From assembly GCA_948868795.1 (NCBI GenBank), contig CAQRDK010000004.1, positions 1 to 64,000 on the forward strand: a DNA stretch of 64,000 nt, written 5' to 3'. The DNA is from an uncultured Candidatus Saccharibacteria bacterium. Its GTDB lineage: Bacteria; Patescibacteriota; Saccharimonadia; Saccharimonadales; Saccharimonadaceae. The notes beneath the pieces are model-generated. The model had not been told where the DNA came from. It saw nothing but the letters and a program-made list of their open reading frames with translations, and ran no database searches. The translations under genes and the position numbers were made by a program. This document shows, piece by piece, positions 1 through 7,883 of the stretch. Numbering within the stretch: the stretch's first letter is position 1; each line of letters starts with the position of its first letter.

Positions 1-257
1 GTCAAGCTCGCTGAGCCAGAAGTTGGCGAGAAAGAGATGGAAATATCGGAAGTATGGGCTGTAGGCATGGTTTGATCGTCGTAATTGACAGTTTCTTCAC
101 CATCCGTCTCACTTGCGGCACTAGCTTCATCTTCCGAATCTCCTAGCGCACTCACCGACAAGCTCACCAACGGATTAACTAGCAGAAAAGCCAGTAGCAG
201 CAAACTTATGCAGCTCGTACTCCCGGCAAAATTAATTTTTCTTTGGCGTTTTAGCAT
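1..257 (-). CDS. Exported or surface protein, 5' end only (partial)
   Basis: The gene runs off the left edge, so only the first 85 codons are visible. They encode a basic N-terminus (MLKRQRKINF), a long hydrophobic core (LLLLAFLLVNPLVSLSV) and then a Ser/Thr/Asp/Glu-rich stretch, the pattern of a Sec signal peptide followed by a low-complexity exported region. The ATG at 255-257 has a good Shine-Dalgarno (AAAGGAGGG). No family can be named, because any C-terminal domain lies outside the window. A long, potentially attenuating leader lies upstream. Confidence 0.75.
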   Translation of the reverse strand, partial: MLKRQRKINFAGSTSCISLLLLAFLLVNPLVSLSVSALGDSEDEASAASETDGEETVNYDDQTMPTAHTSDISISFSPTSGSASL

Positions 258-311
258 CACGGCCCTCCTTTATAGTTTGTACACTCGGAGTGGTGCCGCG
301 AATTGTTGAAT

Positions 312-440
312 AAAAAATCGACACCACAGCGGGTGTACGAAACCTTTACCAGTAAAGAAGGCTCTAGGATGTTGCCATCGTATTACCACCAAAACGGCTG
401 CTGTGGTGCCGATTTCTATGGTGGTATTATATAATATGCT
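312..440 (-). promoter_or_regulatory. Putative structured leader/attenuator of the exported-protein gene
   Basis: On the minus strand, a 14-nt arm (400-413) can pair with 317-330 at 13 of 14 positions. The 3' arm is followed at once by six U (317-312), like an intrinsic terminator with a 69-nt loop. A TATAAT box (426-431) sits just upstream. The arrangement resembles a transcription attenuator or riboswitch in the 5' UTR of the exported-protein gene. I do not recognise a known riboswitch consensus, and the promoter lacks a clear -35. Confidence 0.4.
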
Positions 441-645
441 GACAGAAAATAATCATCCTAATAGGGCGTTTCTTTACTGTCTGATAAATGTTTCGTACAT
501 TTTTATTGTAGCATAGAAATTAAACTTGTGCGGAAAAATGTTGAAGTATTTTCTGAACAATGAAGGCGCGGTCGATTGCGCATGGGAAATATAAAAAATA
601 GCCAGAGCGGATCGTGGCTATTTTTGCTACTCGTTGGTGCGGTAA

Positions 646-1128
646 TTAATTCGCGGAGAAAATCCAGTAGATGAAAGCGCCAATGAAAGCGGCGGCGCAG
701 ACGGATCCGACCCAAAGGAAGACGCCGCCAAAGCCGGAGAGCCAGCGACGGAATTTGTGGCGGTCGTATTCATGAATGGCGGCGCTCAGCTCGGCGGCGG
801 TTTCAGCGTCAGTCTTCAGCGCACGGCGGAAGACGCGAGTGACGGAGTCGATGGCGATAACTTGCGTGTCCATACAGGTCGCGAAAGTGCGCGCGAAACG
901 TTCGTTGGATTTGAGACGTTTCTCAAGGCGCGTGAGACGCTGCTCGAGATCAGCGATCTTCGCATCCTTCTTCAATAGCGCTTTGCTTAAGGCGACGACT
1001 TCTTTGTCGGACATCTTCGAGCTATCTTCGGCGCGCTGTGAGCGGCTATAGTGAATCTCGTCCATGTCGGCGAATTTGGTTTCTGAAACTTGTGCGCCCT
1101 CGGCGGCGGCGCTATCTTTTTTACTCAT
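646..1128 (-). CDS. Coiled-coil protein with C-terminal membrane anchor
   Basis: The 160-residue protein is unrecognised. It starts with an acidic polar segment, continues into a predicted coiled coil (about residues 40-75, repeats such as LEQRLTRLEKRL), then a short helical region, and ends in one hydrophobic segment (VFLWVGSVCAAAFIGAFIYW, about residues 135-155). This is the layout of a tail-anchored membrane protein with a cytoplasmic coiled coil. The ATG has a GGAGG ribosome site. A TATGCTATACT -10 type element lies about 80 nt upstream near 1210. Function unknown. Confidence 0.6.
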   Translation of the reverse strand: MSKKDSAAAEGAQVSETKFADMDEIHYSRSQRAEDSSKMSDKEVVALSKALLKKDAKIADLEQRLTRLEKRLKSNERFARTFATCMDTQVIAIDSVTRVFRRALKTDAETAAELSAAIHEYDRHKFRRWLSGFGGVFLWVGSVCAAAFIGAFIYWIFSAN

Positions 1129-1255
1129 TTTGGGCCTCCACTTCCCTATTGTCCGCTTTGCCCAAGAGCGTTATATTTCCCTTTTTATTCCCACTCGTGC
1201 TTTTCTTTAGTATAGCATAAGTTAGTTAGGAGCAGTGCGGAAAAGGTTGTAGTTT

Positions 1256-1777
1256 TTACAACGAGAGTGAATTGGCTAGTTTTTCTCGAATATGAGCAGC
1301 GACGTCAAGCACTTCTTGCTTGTCATTGACCGTGGCGTGCGTTTTTGCATAGGCTGCAACTTCACGCAAAGTCGAGATGCCGGCACCGAACTTTTCGACC
1401 ATCCAGGGCTGCACTGGGAAAATCCAGATATGGAAATGCGCAGAACGCTCTTCTTGGACTAAGGTTATTTCTTTGGTAATGCCAAGTTGCTTCAATGCAG
1501 TTTCGGCACGAGCTAGAACGTCGCCAATTTCATGCCGTTCGTCTAGGGTTAATTCAGCAAAAGAGTTGACATGACGCCTTGCGTTCAAAACTAGGAATCC
1601 CGGGATAGGTATTTCCGGATCAGGGGCGAGAAAACAAAACTTTCCACGATAGACTGGGCCGCCAGGAACGGCAATCTCTTCATTGACAATGGCGCAGCCC
1701 ATACAATCAAAACTCAGTTCGTTGCCAAGAAAATCTTTAGTTTTATGGATATTGTGCGCAAAAATCGTTTCGTCCAT
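1256..1777 (-). CDS. HIT-family nucleotide hydrolase/transferase
   Basis: A 173-residue histidine-triad protein. The family signature is visible near residue 114 as HFHIWIFP (H-x-H-x-W form), preceded by the family's RHVNSFAELT strand-helix segment. HIT proteins hydrolyse or transfer nucleoside monophosphates, for example from AppppA or adenylated amines. An N-terminal CMGC motif could add a metal site. The frame is open upstream to 1924, but that part overlaps the DUF362 gene and reads as low-complexity shadow, so I take the ATG at 1775-1777, which follows the DUF362 stop by 4 nt. The two genes are therefore probably co-transcribed. A 17-bp palindromic motif (1246-1262) overlaps the stop codon. 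Confidence 0.8.
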   Translation of the reverse strand: MDETIFAHNIHKTKDFLGNELSFDCMGCAIVNEEIAVPGGPVYRGKFCFLAPDPEIPIPGFLVLNARRHVNSFAELTLDERHEIGDVLARAETALKQLGITKEITLVQEERSAHFHIWIFPVQPWMVEKFGAGISTLREVAAYAKTHATVNDKQEVLDVAAHIREKLANSLSL

Positions 1778-1781
1778 ATGT

Positions 1782-2729
1782 TTAGTCCAAGTTGATAAGT
1801 TCGTAGTCGCGGGAGCCGAGGCCAAGAGCGGCAGCGGTTTCGATGATATGGCGGCCGTTTTGTTGCTCGACGCGTTCAACGAAGTGGTCACGGCCGGGGT
1901 CGGTGGAATTATAAACCATATCAATACAGGCTTGGTCGAGGGCGACCGGGTCGAGCGAGGCGGCGATGCCGATATCGTTCATACAAGGGGCTTCTGGTTC
2001 GGCGACGCAATCGCAATCAACAGAAAGATTGTTGATGACGTTAATGTAGAGAATCGGCTTGTGTTCGGCGACGCAATAGTCGGCGACTGCTTTGGCGGCT
2101 TCGGCCATGCTTTCGAGAAAGTCATCCTGCGGAGGAAGCAGCTCGACGGCCTCAGGCCTCATCTCGGCGCCATCCTCCGGCTCGTCGAAACAATGTAAGA
2201 ATTTCTCGAGATCGCGAGATTTGCCAGCGGTATGGATGTAAACTTTACCGACCGAAGAGGCAATGCCGATAGATTGATTCTTCAGCGCACCGCCGAAACC
2301 ACCCATCGGATGACCTTTGAAGTGGGCAAGATTAATCATCGCGTCATAGCCCGCGAAGTTTTTGCCAATGATGTCGACCGCGAGATGTTTGCCGCCCTCG
2401 ACGGGGATTTCGATTTCGCCGTCAGCGTCCATAATGTCTACATTGGCGATTTTCGTAAAGCCGTGGTCCTCGATGGTCTGGCGATGAGCGGCAGTTTCCT
2501 GGCGGGCGCCTTGATAGGCGGTGTTACATTCGACGATCGTGCCGTTAACTTTTTCGACTAAATCTTTGATAAGTTCAGGCTTCAGATAATTCGTATTGCC
2601 AGCCTCGCCGGTCGAAATTTTTACGGCAACTTTCTTGCCATCAAGCGGAACATTAAGTTGCTCATAAATCTTAACCAATGACGCGGGCGTGATTTCTTTT
2701 GTGAAATAAACTTTGGATTTTTCGTTCAT
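1782..2729 (-). CDS. DUF362 domain protein
   Basis: A 315-residue DUF362 protein: the N-terminal segment KVAVKISTGEAGN and the middle block INLAHFKGHPMGGFGGALKN are characteristic of the family. Some members carry iron-sulfur ferredoxin domains, but this one has no CxxCxxC cluster motif. The C-terminal part (CDCVAEPEAPCMNDIG) holds three cysteines that might bind metal. The biochemical role of the family is unknown. The ATG at 2727-2729 is chosen because GAGGAG sits 5 nt upstream; the longer open frame starting near 2786 runs into the promoter region. A TATAAT-like box at about 2752 divides this gene from the divergent dut gene. Confidence 0.8.
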   Translation of the reverse strand: MNEKSKVYFTKEITPASLVKIYEQLNVPLDGKKVAVKISTGEAGNTNYLKPELIKDLVEKVNGTIVECNTAYQGARQETAAHRQTIEDHGFTKIANVDIMDADGEIEIPVEGGKHLAVDIIGKNFAGYDAMINLAHFKGHPMGGFGGALKNQSIGIASSVGKVYIHTAGKSRDLEKFLHCFDEPEDGAEMRPEAVELLPPQDDFLESMAEAAKAVADYCVAEHKPILYINVINNLSVDCDCVAEPEAPCMNDIGIAASLDPVALDQACIDMVYNSTDPGRDHFVERVEQQNGRHIIETAAALGLGSRDYELINLD

Positions 2730-2806
2730 AACTCCTCGCTTTCTTACATATATTATATATGATGTTTCGGGTTTGTGGGGCGGCAAACTTGTGATAAAAT
2801 GAGTTT

Positions 2807-3322
2807 ATGAAAGTGAGAGGTTTTGAGGTGGCGAGTGGTTGGGAAGATAAGGACATTCGGTTGCCGAGGCGTTCGACGACACATGCTGCGGCGTATGATT
2901 TGGAGGCGGCGGAAGACGTCGTGGTGCCGGTGTTTCGTCCGGGAGTAAAACCGACGATGATACCGACAGGATTGAAAGCGTATTGTCAGCCAGACGAGTA
3001 TTATATGATTGCGAATCGGAGTTCAGGAGCAGGCAAAGGTCTTGTGACTGCGAATGGGATCGGAATTATTGACGCTGACTATTACGGAAATCCGAGCAAT
3101 GATGGGCATTTTCAGGTGTTGGTTTTTAATGTACTTGATCATGAAATTACCGTAAAGAAAGGCGAGCGAGTTGCGCAATTGATTTTCCAAAAGTTTTTAT
3201 TAGCAGATGGAGATGTAGCGGGAGGAAAAAGAAAAGGCGGGTTTGGCTCGACAGATACGGACGGAGATGCTGCGACGGTTTCGCGGTCGGATGAGAGTTT
3301 GGAAGTCGATGAGGAGGAGTAG
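2807..3322 (+). CDS. dut: Deoxyuridine 5'-triphosphate nucleotidohydrolase (dUTPase)
   Basis: A trimeric-type dUTPase that hydrolyses dUTP to dUMP and PPi, keeping uracil out of DNA and feeding thymidylate synthesis. All five family motifs are visible in order: AAAYDLEA, NRSSGAGKG, GIGIIDADYYG with the catalytic Asp, GERVAQLIF, and the C-terminal KGGFGSTD that closes over the active site. It is 171 residues, slightly long because of an acidic tail. A TAAAAT box ends 6 nt before the ATG with no ribosome site, so the mRNA is probably leaderless. The next gene starts directly after the stop, suggesting a two-gene nucleotide-pool operon. Confidence 0.93.
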   Translation: MKVRGFEVASGWEDKDIRLPRRSTTHAAAYDLEAAEDVVVPVFRPGVKPTMIPTGLKAYCQPDEYYMIANRSSGAGKGLVTANGIGIIDADYYGNPSNDGHFQVLVFNVLDHEITVKKGERVAQLIFQKFLLADGDVAGGKRKGGFGSTDTDGDAATVSRSDESLEVDEEE

Positions 3323-3913
3323 GTGGGCGAAAAGTTGCTAAAAGTGGTCTACGATTGCGATGATGTGTTATGGGATTTGAACACGCACGTCGCAAATCTG
3401 AAAGGGATTGACCCGGATTGCCTGGTGAACTTCGCGATGCTGGAAAATGAGGCGCTAACCATGCCGGAGCGACGAGCGATGTTGGACGGGTTTCGGGACG
3501 CGGCGAGTTTCGTCGATATTAAGTTCTATGACGGCGCGAACGAGATTCTGCGCGCGGAAAAACTCGGCGCAACCGTGATGATTAATTCAAATGCTTATAA
3601 TGCGGATATTGCAGAGCTGAAACGACAGCAACTCGTTAGGTTGTTGCCAGAAATGGCGCCGGAAAAGATGCGAATTAACGTGATTGACCCGGACGGAGCT
3701 TGTCATAAAGAGATTGAGCGGGATTTGTTTATTTTCGTGGATGACAGCCCATTTAATATCGCGCTTTCCGAGGCGAAGATTAATATTATGCCGACGCGGC
3801 TCTGGAATGTGACGCCAAAGGCGAAGGAAATTGTGCGCGAGAAAAATGTGATTTGGATTGATGATCTTACGAAGATCAACCAGTTTGTGCGCGAGACTTT
3901 AGCGAAGATGTAG
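3323..3913 (+). CDS. HAD-superfamily 5'(3')-deoxyribonucleotidase-like phosphatase
   Basis: The 196-residue protein opens with VVYDCDDVLWDLN, the DxDDVL nucleophile motif of HAD phosphatases of the 5'-nucleotidase C type. A VMINSN segment matches motif II and IFVDDSPFN near residue 135 matches the motif III/IV acidic pair. Such enzymes dephosphorylate (deoxy)nucleoside monophosphates. Starting with GTG immediately after the dut stop (TAG-GTG) makes translational coupling likely, and the pairing with dUTPase fits a role in deoxynucleotide turnover. The substrate cannot be fixed from sequence. Confidence 0.75.
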   Translation: MGEKLLKVVYDCDDVLWDLNTHVANLKGIDPDCLVNFAMLENEALTMPERRAMLDGFRDAASFVDIKFYDGANEILRAEKLGATVMINSNAYNADIAELKRQQLVRLLPEMAPEKMRINVIDPDGACHKEIERDLFIFVDDSPFNIALSEAKINIMPTRLWNVTPKAKEIVREKNVIWIDDLTKINQFVRETLAKM

Positions 3914-3916
3914 ACT

Positions 3917-4969
3917 TTATTTAGTTTTAGGCTTAGTGATGTCGTTGATTTTGCGCTTAGACTTGGGTTGAGTTTTGTTAGACTCTGCCGGTTTTGCAGA
4001 GTTTTGGGAGTTTGTTTGAGAGTTTGGTGACTTTTGAGTTTTGGAAGAAGTGGACTTTTGCGCGGTGCCAGATTTGGGGTTGGTAGTAAAATCTTGACCA
4101 GGCTTGGTTTTTGCGGAGGAGGAGCTCGGGGCGGTTTTGGATTTAGAGCGCGGGGCTTTCGGTTTGGCGGTGATAATCTCGTCCGGCTCGATAACCTCGA
4201 TTTCTTCAGCTGTGATGGCCTCCTGTGTTTCCGTGGCCTCTTCTGGCGCAAGGTCGTCGATTTCCGTATCTACATCAGGAGCGCCTTCATCGTCGTCCTC
4301 GATAGTAACGATGCGGATGCGAGGGAGAACGATGTGCTTTGAAATGACGCCGCCCATGAAGGCGTCAAGGAGGATGAGGATATATCCAAGAATCAGAATT
4401 AGGAGGCCGAGCAAGGCTAACCAACTTAACATTTCCCAGAAACCGTTAGCGTTGTAGTCGAGAAAGGCGACCGGATAGAGCAAACTGGTCGATGACGGGA
4501 GCATGTTCGCAGTCAAAATGATCATCGCGCAGTACGAAAGCGGAAGCGCAAGCCAATAGAACGGATCCATTGGTCGCCAAAGGCCTTTTTTATTAAAGAG
4601 ACACCAGTCAAGCAAGGTCAAAATCGGCAGGATATAGTAGGTCAGAATCGCGGGGAAGCCGGTGAGGCCGGGGATATATTCGTCATTAATAGCGCAAGCA
4701 ATAACAGCGACGGCCTGAATAATGAAGGCAATAATTAATATGCCTTCAAGCATAGGACAAGGAGTATCGCCAGCTTCCCTTTTACTACTAAGGGCGAGCA
4801 TGAGAGCCGAAATACAGAAGTAAATTGCGCCAATCAAAAGCGCCCAAGTCGAAAAAAGCCGCCAAGCGGTCGCGCCATAGCTGGCCAGAGTCATCCAGAA
4901 ACCGTAGACTGAAATTAAGCCAAGCGATAACTTATAGAAAGCAGCGACAAGTTTGTTTCGGACATACAT
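3917..4969 (-). CDS. Pr6Pr-family multi-pass membrane protein with long polar tail
   Basis: The first 225 or so residues form about six hydrophobic segments. The block TYYILPILTLLDWCLF, followed by WLALPLSYC and YPVAFLDYNANGFWE, matches the Pr6Pr/FAR-17a-like membrane family (H/Y-x-LPI-x-x-LDW signature). The remaining 120 residues are an acidic linker followed by a Lys/Ser/Thr/Pro-rich tail, probably disordered and cytoplasmic; such a tail is not typical of the family. A TATAAT box ends 7 nt before the ATG, so the mRNA should be leaderless. Function unknown; the gene converges with the nucleotidase, only 3 nt apart. Confidence 0.7.
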   Translation of the reverse strand: MYVRNKLVAAFYKLSLGLISVYGFWMTLASYGATAWRLFSTWALLIGAIYFCISALMLALSSKREAGDTPCPMLEGILIIAFIIQAVAVIACAINDEYIPGLTGFPAILTYYILPILTLLDWCLFNKKGLWRPMDPFYWLALPLSYCAMIILTANMLPSSTSLLYPVAFLDYNANGFWEMLSWLALLGLLILILGYILILLDAFMGGVISKHIVLPRIRIVTIEDDDEGAPDVDTEIDDLAPEEATETQEAITAEEIEVIEPDEIITAKPKAPRSKSKTAPSSSSAKTKPGQDFTTNPKSGTAQKSTSSKTQKSPNSQTNSQNSAKPAESNKTQPKSKRKINDITKPKTK

Positions 4970-5079
4970 AATATATATTATATGCTACTTGTGGCTTTTT
5001 GGCGATAGCTTTTGATTTTAGCAAGGAAATCTATCGGCTAGTTAGGATGCTTGTTTACGATAGTTTTCGATAGCAGCTA

Positions 5080-5580
5080 TTATTGTTGCTTATGGTAGTT
5101 CTCGATAGCGGCGGCGAGAGCTTCGTGGCCGAGAACTGAGCAATGGAACTTATGCGCTGGCAGACCACCAAGAAACTCAGCGATTTCGGCGGGGCCGATT
5201 TTTAAGGCATCGTCGAGCGTTTTTCCTTTAGCGAGTTCGGATAGTGCGGAGGTAGAGGCAATCGCGCTAGCGCAACCATAAGTTTTCCATTTGACGTCTT
5301 TGATTTTATCGTCTTCGATTTGGAGAAACATCTTCATCTGGTCACCGCAAACTGGATTACCGACAGTACCCTCGGCGTCGTGCGGATATTTAGTTTCGTC
5401 GCCCATGAGGAAGTTGCGCGGACTTAAAAAGTGATCTTTGACAATGTCGGAATAAACCCAGCTCTGGCTAGCGGATTGGTTTGAGTTCTCGCAGGCGGCG
5501 TTGTCGCTCGGGGTGGCTGAATTGGTCGGTTCGGCCGAGTTTTGTGCTAGGATTGAATCTGATTGTGGCTTCGTAGTCAT
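5080..5580 (-). CDS. iscU: IscU/NifU-like iron-sulfur cluster scaffold
   Basis: IscU-type scaffold on which the neighbouring cysteine desulfurase assembles Fe-S clusters. The three conserved cysteines are present in their motifs: GNPVCGD, YGCASAIAS and FHCSVLG. The Asp after the first Cys, typical of scaffolds, is also there. The protein has about 40 extra N-terminal residues rich in Ser/Asn/Ala before VYSDIVKDHFLSPRNFG-like family start, so translation could begin later. The ATG overlaps the iscS stop as ATGA, indicating coupled translation. The Fe-S demand in this operon is obvious: NrdG is a [4Fe-4S] radical enzyme. Confidence 0.9.
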   Translation of the reverse strand: MTTKPQSDSILAQNSAEPTNSATPSDNAACENSNQSASQSWVYSDIVKDHFLSPRNFLMGDETKYPHDAEGTVGNPVCGDQMKMFLQIEDDKIKDVKWKTYGCASAIASTSALSELAKGKTLDDALKIGPAEIAEFLGGLPAHKFHCSVLGHEALAAAIENYHKQQ

Positions 5581-6707
5581 TGGTTTGGCTCCTTGATTTT
5601 AATAGTGCTAATTCCCTGCAGGCGGGTGACGGTCTTTGGGAGTGCGGTCATGACGTGGTCGATGTCGGCCTGGGTCGTAGCGAGACCGAGAGAGAAGCGG
5701 ATGCTGCTATGCGCGACTTCGGCGTCATGCCTGGTTGCCATTAGGACGTGGCTAGGCTGGATATCGCCGGCGGCGCAAGCCGAGCCAGTTGAAACGATGA
5801 CATTTTCAGCATCGAGATAGAGCTGGATTGATTCGCCTTCAGCCGCTTGGAAACTGACGTTCAGGATGTTAGGCAAGCAGTTTTCGAGCGGACTATTCAG
5901 GCTGCTGTACGGAACTTCTTTCAAGATACGTTCGGCGAGTTGGTCGCGGAGTTTGGCGACTTCTTGATATTGTTTACAGCTCCAGCCGTCCCAGCACCAT
6001 TTCGCGGCGGCGCCAAAACCGGCGATAAGCAGAGTATTAGAGGTGCCGGCGCGACGCTTGTTTTCTTGATGCCCGCCGATGATGAGCGGTTTATATGGTG
6101 CGTCTTTTCTAACGTAGAGAGCGCCAATGCCGATAGGGCCGCCGATTTTGTGTGCACTAATGATGAGGTAATCGACGCCGAGTTCCTTAACGTCAATATG
6201 GATTTTGCCGAGGGCCTGAGTAGCGTCGGAATGAAGGAAAGTGTTGTAATTTTTACAACGTTTAGAGATTTCAGTAATCGGCTGGATTGAGCCAAGTTCG
6301 TTGTTGGCGAGCATGACCGAAACTAGATTGACGTTCTCCGGAATGTCGGCAGGATCCACGAAGCCTTGCTGATTAACGTCGATAATCCGGCAAGTTTTCG
6401 CGCGAGTTTTCAAGGATTCGAGAACGGAAGGATGCTCAATAGCACTAGTCGCGACGTCCTGCTCGGCAAAAATATTAGACACAGTATTGTTCGCCTCGGA
6501 ACCGCCGGAGGTAAAAATAATTTCGGAAGGGTCGGCGTTAATCAGCCGGGCGACTTCGGCGCGCGCATCCTCGATAATTGCGCTCGCATGATGACCCGGA
6601 GTATGGAGCGAGGAGGCGTTGCCAAGTTCGAGATTCATAACTTCGAGCATTTTTTCGCGCACAACCGGAAGGGGTGGGGTAGTCGCAGCGTAGTCAAGGT
6701 AAGTCAT
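5577..6707 (-). CDS. iscS: Cysteine desulfurase (IscS/NifS type)
   Basis: PLP-dependent desulfurase that moves sulfur from cysteine to its own active-site Cys and on to IscU. The PLP-binding Lys is in ISAHKIGGP, the persulfide Cys in STGSACAAG, and the N-terminal LDYAATTP and SGGSEANN motifs match the family. At 376 residues it is normal length. Its ATG overlaps the stop of a 27-codon ORF and its TGA overlaps iscU, so three genes are chained by ATGA junctions. The coding sequence contains one copy (6243-6259) of the 17-bp palindrome found at four non-coding or gene-end sites in the window. Confidence 0.93.
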   Translation of the reverse strand: MTYLDYAATTPPLPVVREKMLEVMNLELGNASSLHTPGHHASAIIEDARAEVARLINADPSEIIFTSGGSEANNTVSNIFAEQDVATSAIEHPSVLESLKTRAKTCRIIDVNQQGFVDPADIPENVNLVSVMLANNELGSIQPITEISKRCKNYNTFLHSDATQALGKIHIDVKELGVDYLIISAHKIGGPIGIGALYVRKDAPYKPLIIGGHQENKRRAGTSNTLLIAGFGAAAKWCWDGWSCKQYQEVAKLRDQLAERILKEVPYSSLNSPLENCLPNILNVSFQAAEGESIQLYLDAENVIVSTGSACAAGDIQPSHVLMATRHDAEVAHSSIRFSLGLATTQADIDHVMTALPKTVTRLQGISTIKIKEPNQ

Positions 6708-6787
6708 CTGAGGCCTTTCTGGATTTTAGCGACCTCGAGCGTTTCGGCGAGTTCGAGGAGGACTTTTTGCTGCTCTTCTTCGGTCAT
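6704..6787 (-). CDS. 27-residue ORF coupled between folA and iscS
   Basis: A tiny ORF encoding an acidic amphipathic helix-like peptide (MTEEEQQKVLLELAETLEVA plus seven residues). Its ATG overlaps the folA stop as ATGA, and its TGA overlaps the iscS start as ATGA. Perfect stop-start overlaps on both sides, with no nucleotide left over, are hard to explain unless it is translated, either as a real small protein or as a coupling cistron that hands ribosomes from folA to iscS. No family recognised. Confidence 0.55.
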   Translation of the reverse strand: MTEEEQQKVLLELAETLEVAKIQKGLR

Positions 6788-7353
6788 GAGTTTTGTTCCT
6801 CTTGATCGGTGTCTGCGGCGAGGTTTTGAGCGGCGGAGCTTGGTTTGGTTGTAGGGTCTTGGTCGGAGTCGCGGGTTTTGCGGGTATATTCGACGATTTC
6901 AAAACTTATACCTTCGTAGGTATCGGCTTTTAAAACTTTGCGGTCATATTTCGACTTATCGAAAGTCGGGAAATAAGTGCCAGCAGGTTTCGTCGCAGCA
7001 ACTTCGGTAAGATATAACTTATCAGCGAGGTCGAGATACATCGCGTAGAGGCTGGCGCCGCCGATGATGAACTTTTCGTCGTCGAGGGTTTTAAGATAAG
7101 TATCAAGCTCGGGCTGAGAGTGAAAAACTTTCACGCCTGGATTCTCGATTTCATTACGAGTAAGCACGATATTCTCGCGCTTCGGGAGCGGCCGACCGAT
7201 GCTTTGGAAAGTTTTGCCGCCCATAATAACGGGATGGTTAAGAGTGGTTTCGCGGAAGAACTGCATGTCTGGCTTAATCTGCCAGAGGAGGTGGTTGTCG
7301 ACACCGAGACCAAGATCTTGGCTGACGCAGGCGATGATGGAGAGGTCTTTCAC
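6784..7353 (-). CDS. folA: Dihydrofolate reductase
   Basis: NADPH-dependent reduction of dihydrofolate. Visible hallmarks are the N-terminal SIIACVSQDLGLGVDNHLLW (with the Trp of the Met20 loop), the IMGGKTFQSIG(R)PLP NADPH-binding block, and FIIGGASLYAMYL near residue 95. The catalytic acid position after LLWQIKPDM is Asp. The 160-residue enzyme is followed by a 30-residue polar tail that is not part of the fold. The start is GTG and shares one base with the nrdG stop (TAGTG). It sits in an operon for deoxynucleotide and Fe-S metabolism. Confidence 0.92.
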   Translation of the reverse strand: MKDLSIIACVSQDLGLGVDNHLLWQIKPDMQFFRETTLNHPVIMGGKTFQSIGRPLPKRENIVLTRNEIENPGVKVFHSQPELDTYLKTLDDEKFIIGGASLYAMYLDLADKLYLTEVAATKPAGTYFPTFDKSKYDRKVLKADTYEGISFEIVEYTRKTRDSDQDPTTKPSSAAQNLAADTDQEEQNS

Positions 7354-7883
7354 TATTCAATCTCCAAGATTTCGCCGGTACCATATTGGAGATGAAGCAG
7401 GCGCTGGTTGCGAGAACCGCGGAACTTCATAGTCAGGTCGCGCTCGGCGAGGATGAAGGGGCCGTCGATGAGGGCGTCGAGGGATTTGAGGAATTCAACC
7501 GCGTCGCCGCCCATTTCGAGGATTTTTTCGTAGGTGAAGCCGGAGAAGGACCAGACGTTCCAGCCGAGTTCGCTGCGGCACCAATCGGCAATTTCTTTAC
7601 AGGCGGCAGGTTGAACGAAGGGTTCGCCACCGCAGAAAGTAATACCGGCTTGGCCGCGGAATTCGCGGAGACGATCTTTCACTTCTTCAATGTCAACGAG
7701 CATACCGCCGTTGAAATCCCAGGTTTCCGGATTTTGGCAGCCGGGACAGCGGTTGGGGCAGCCCTGCGTCCAGAGAACTGCACGCAGGCCATACCCATTT
7801 ACGATATTGTCATGTTCGAGCGGTCCGGAAAGGCGGATTTGCCGCGGGGCGTTTCCTTGGTCCGGAGCGGGAGATTCGGCCAT
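7353..7883 (-). CDS. nrdG: Anaerobic ribonucleotide reductase activating protein
   Basis: Radical-SAM activase that generates the glycyl radical on NrdD. The cluster motif is CPNRCPGC (CxxxCxxC) near residue 41, followed by the GITFCGGEP motif for SAM binding. The length (176 aa) is typical. Its ATG shares one base with the nrdD stop (TAATG), so the two are translationally coupled. Together they give oxygen-sensitive class III ribonucleotide reduction. Confidence 0.95.
   Translation of the reverse strand: MAESPAPDQGNAPRQIRLSGPLEHDNIVNGYGLRAVLWTQGCPNRCPGCQNPETWDFNGGMLVDIEEVKDRLREFRGQAGITFCGGEPFVQPAACKEIADWCRSELGWNVWSFSGFTYEKILEMGGDAVEFLKSLDALIDGPFILAERDLTMKFRGSRNQRLLHLQYGTGEILEIE

Noticed and set aside
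1778..1924. N-terminal extension of the HIT protein
   Set aside because: Overlaps the DUF362 coding end and is low-complexity Thr/Ser/Ala sequence; the family starts at MDETIFAHNIHK.
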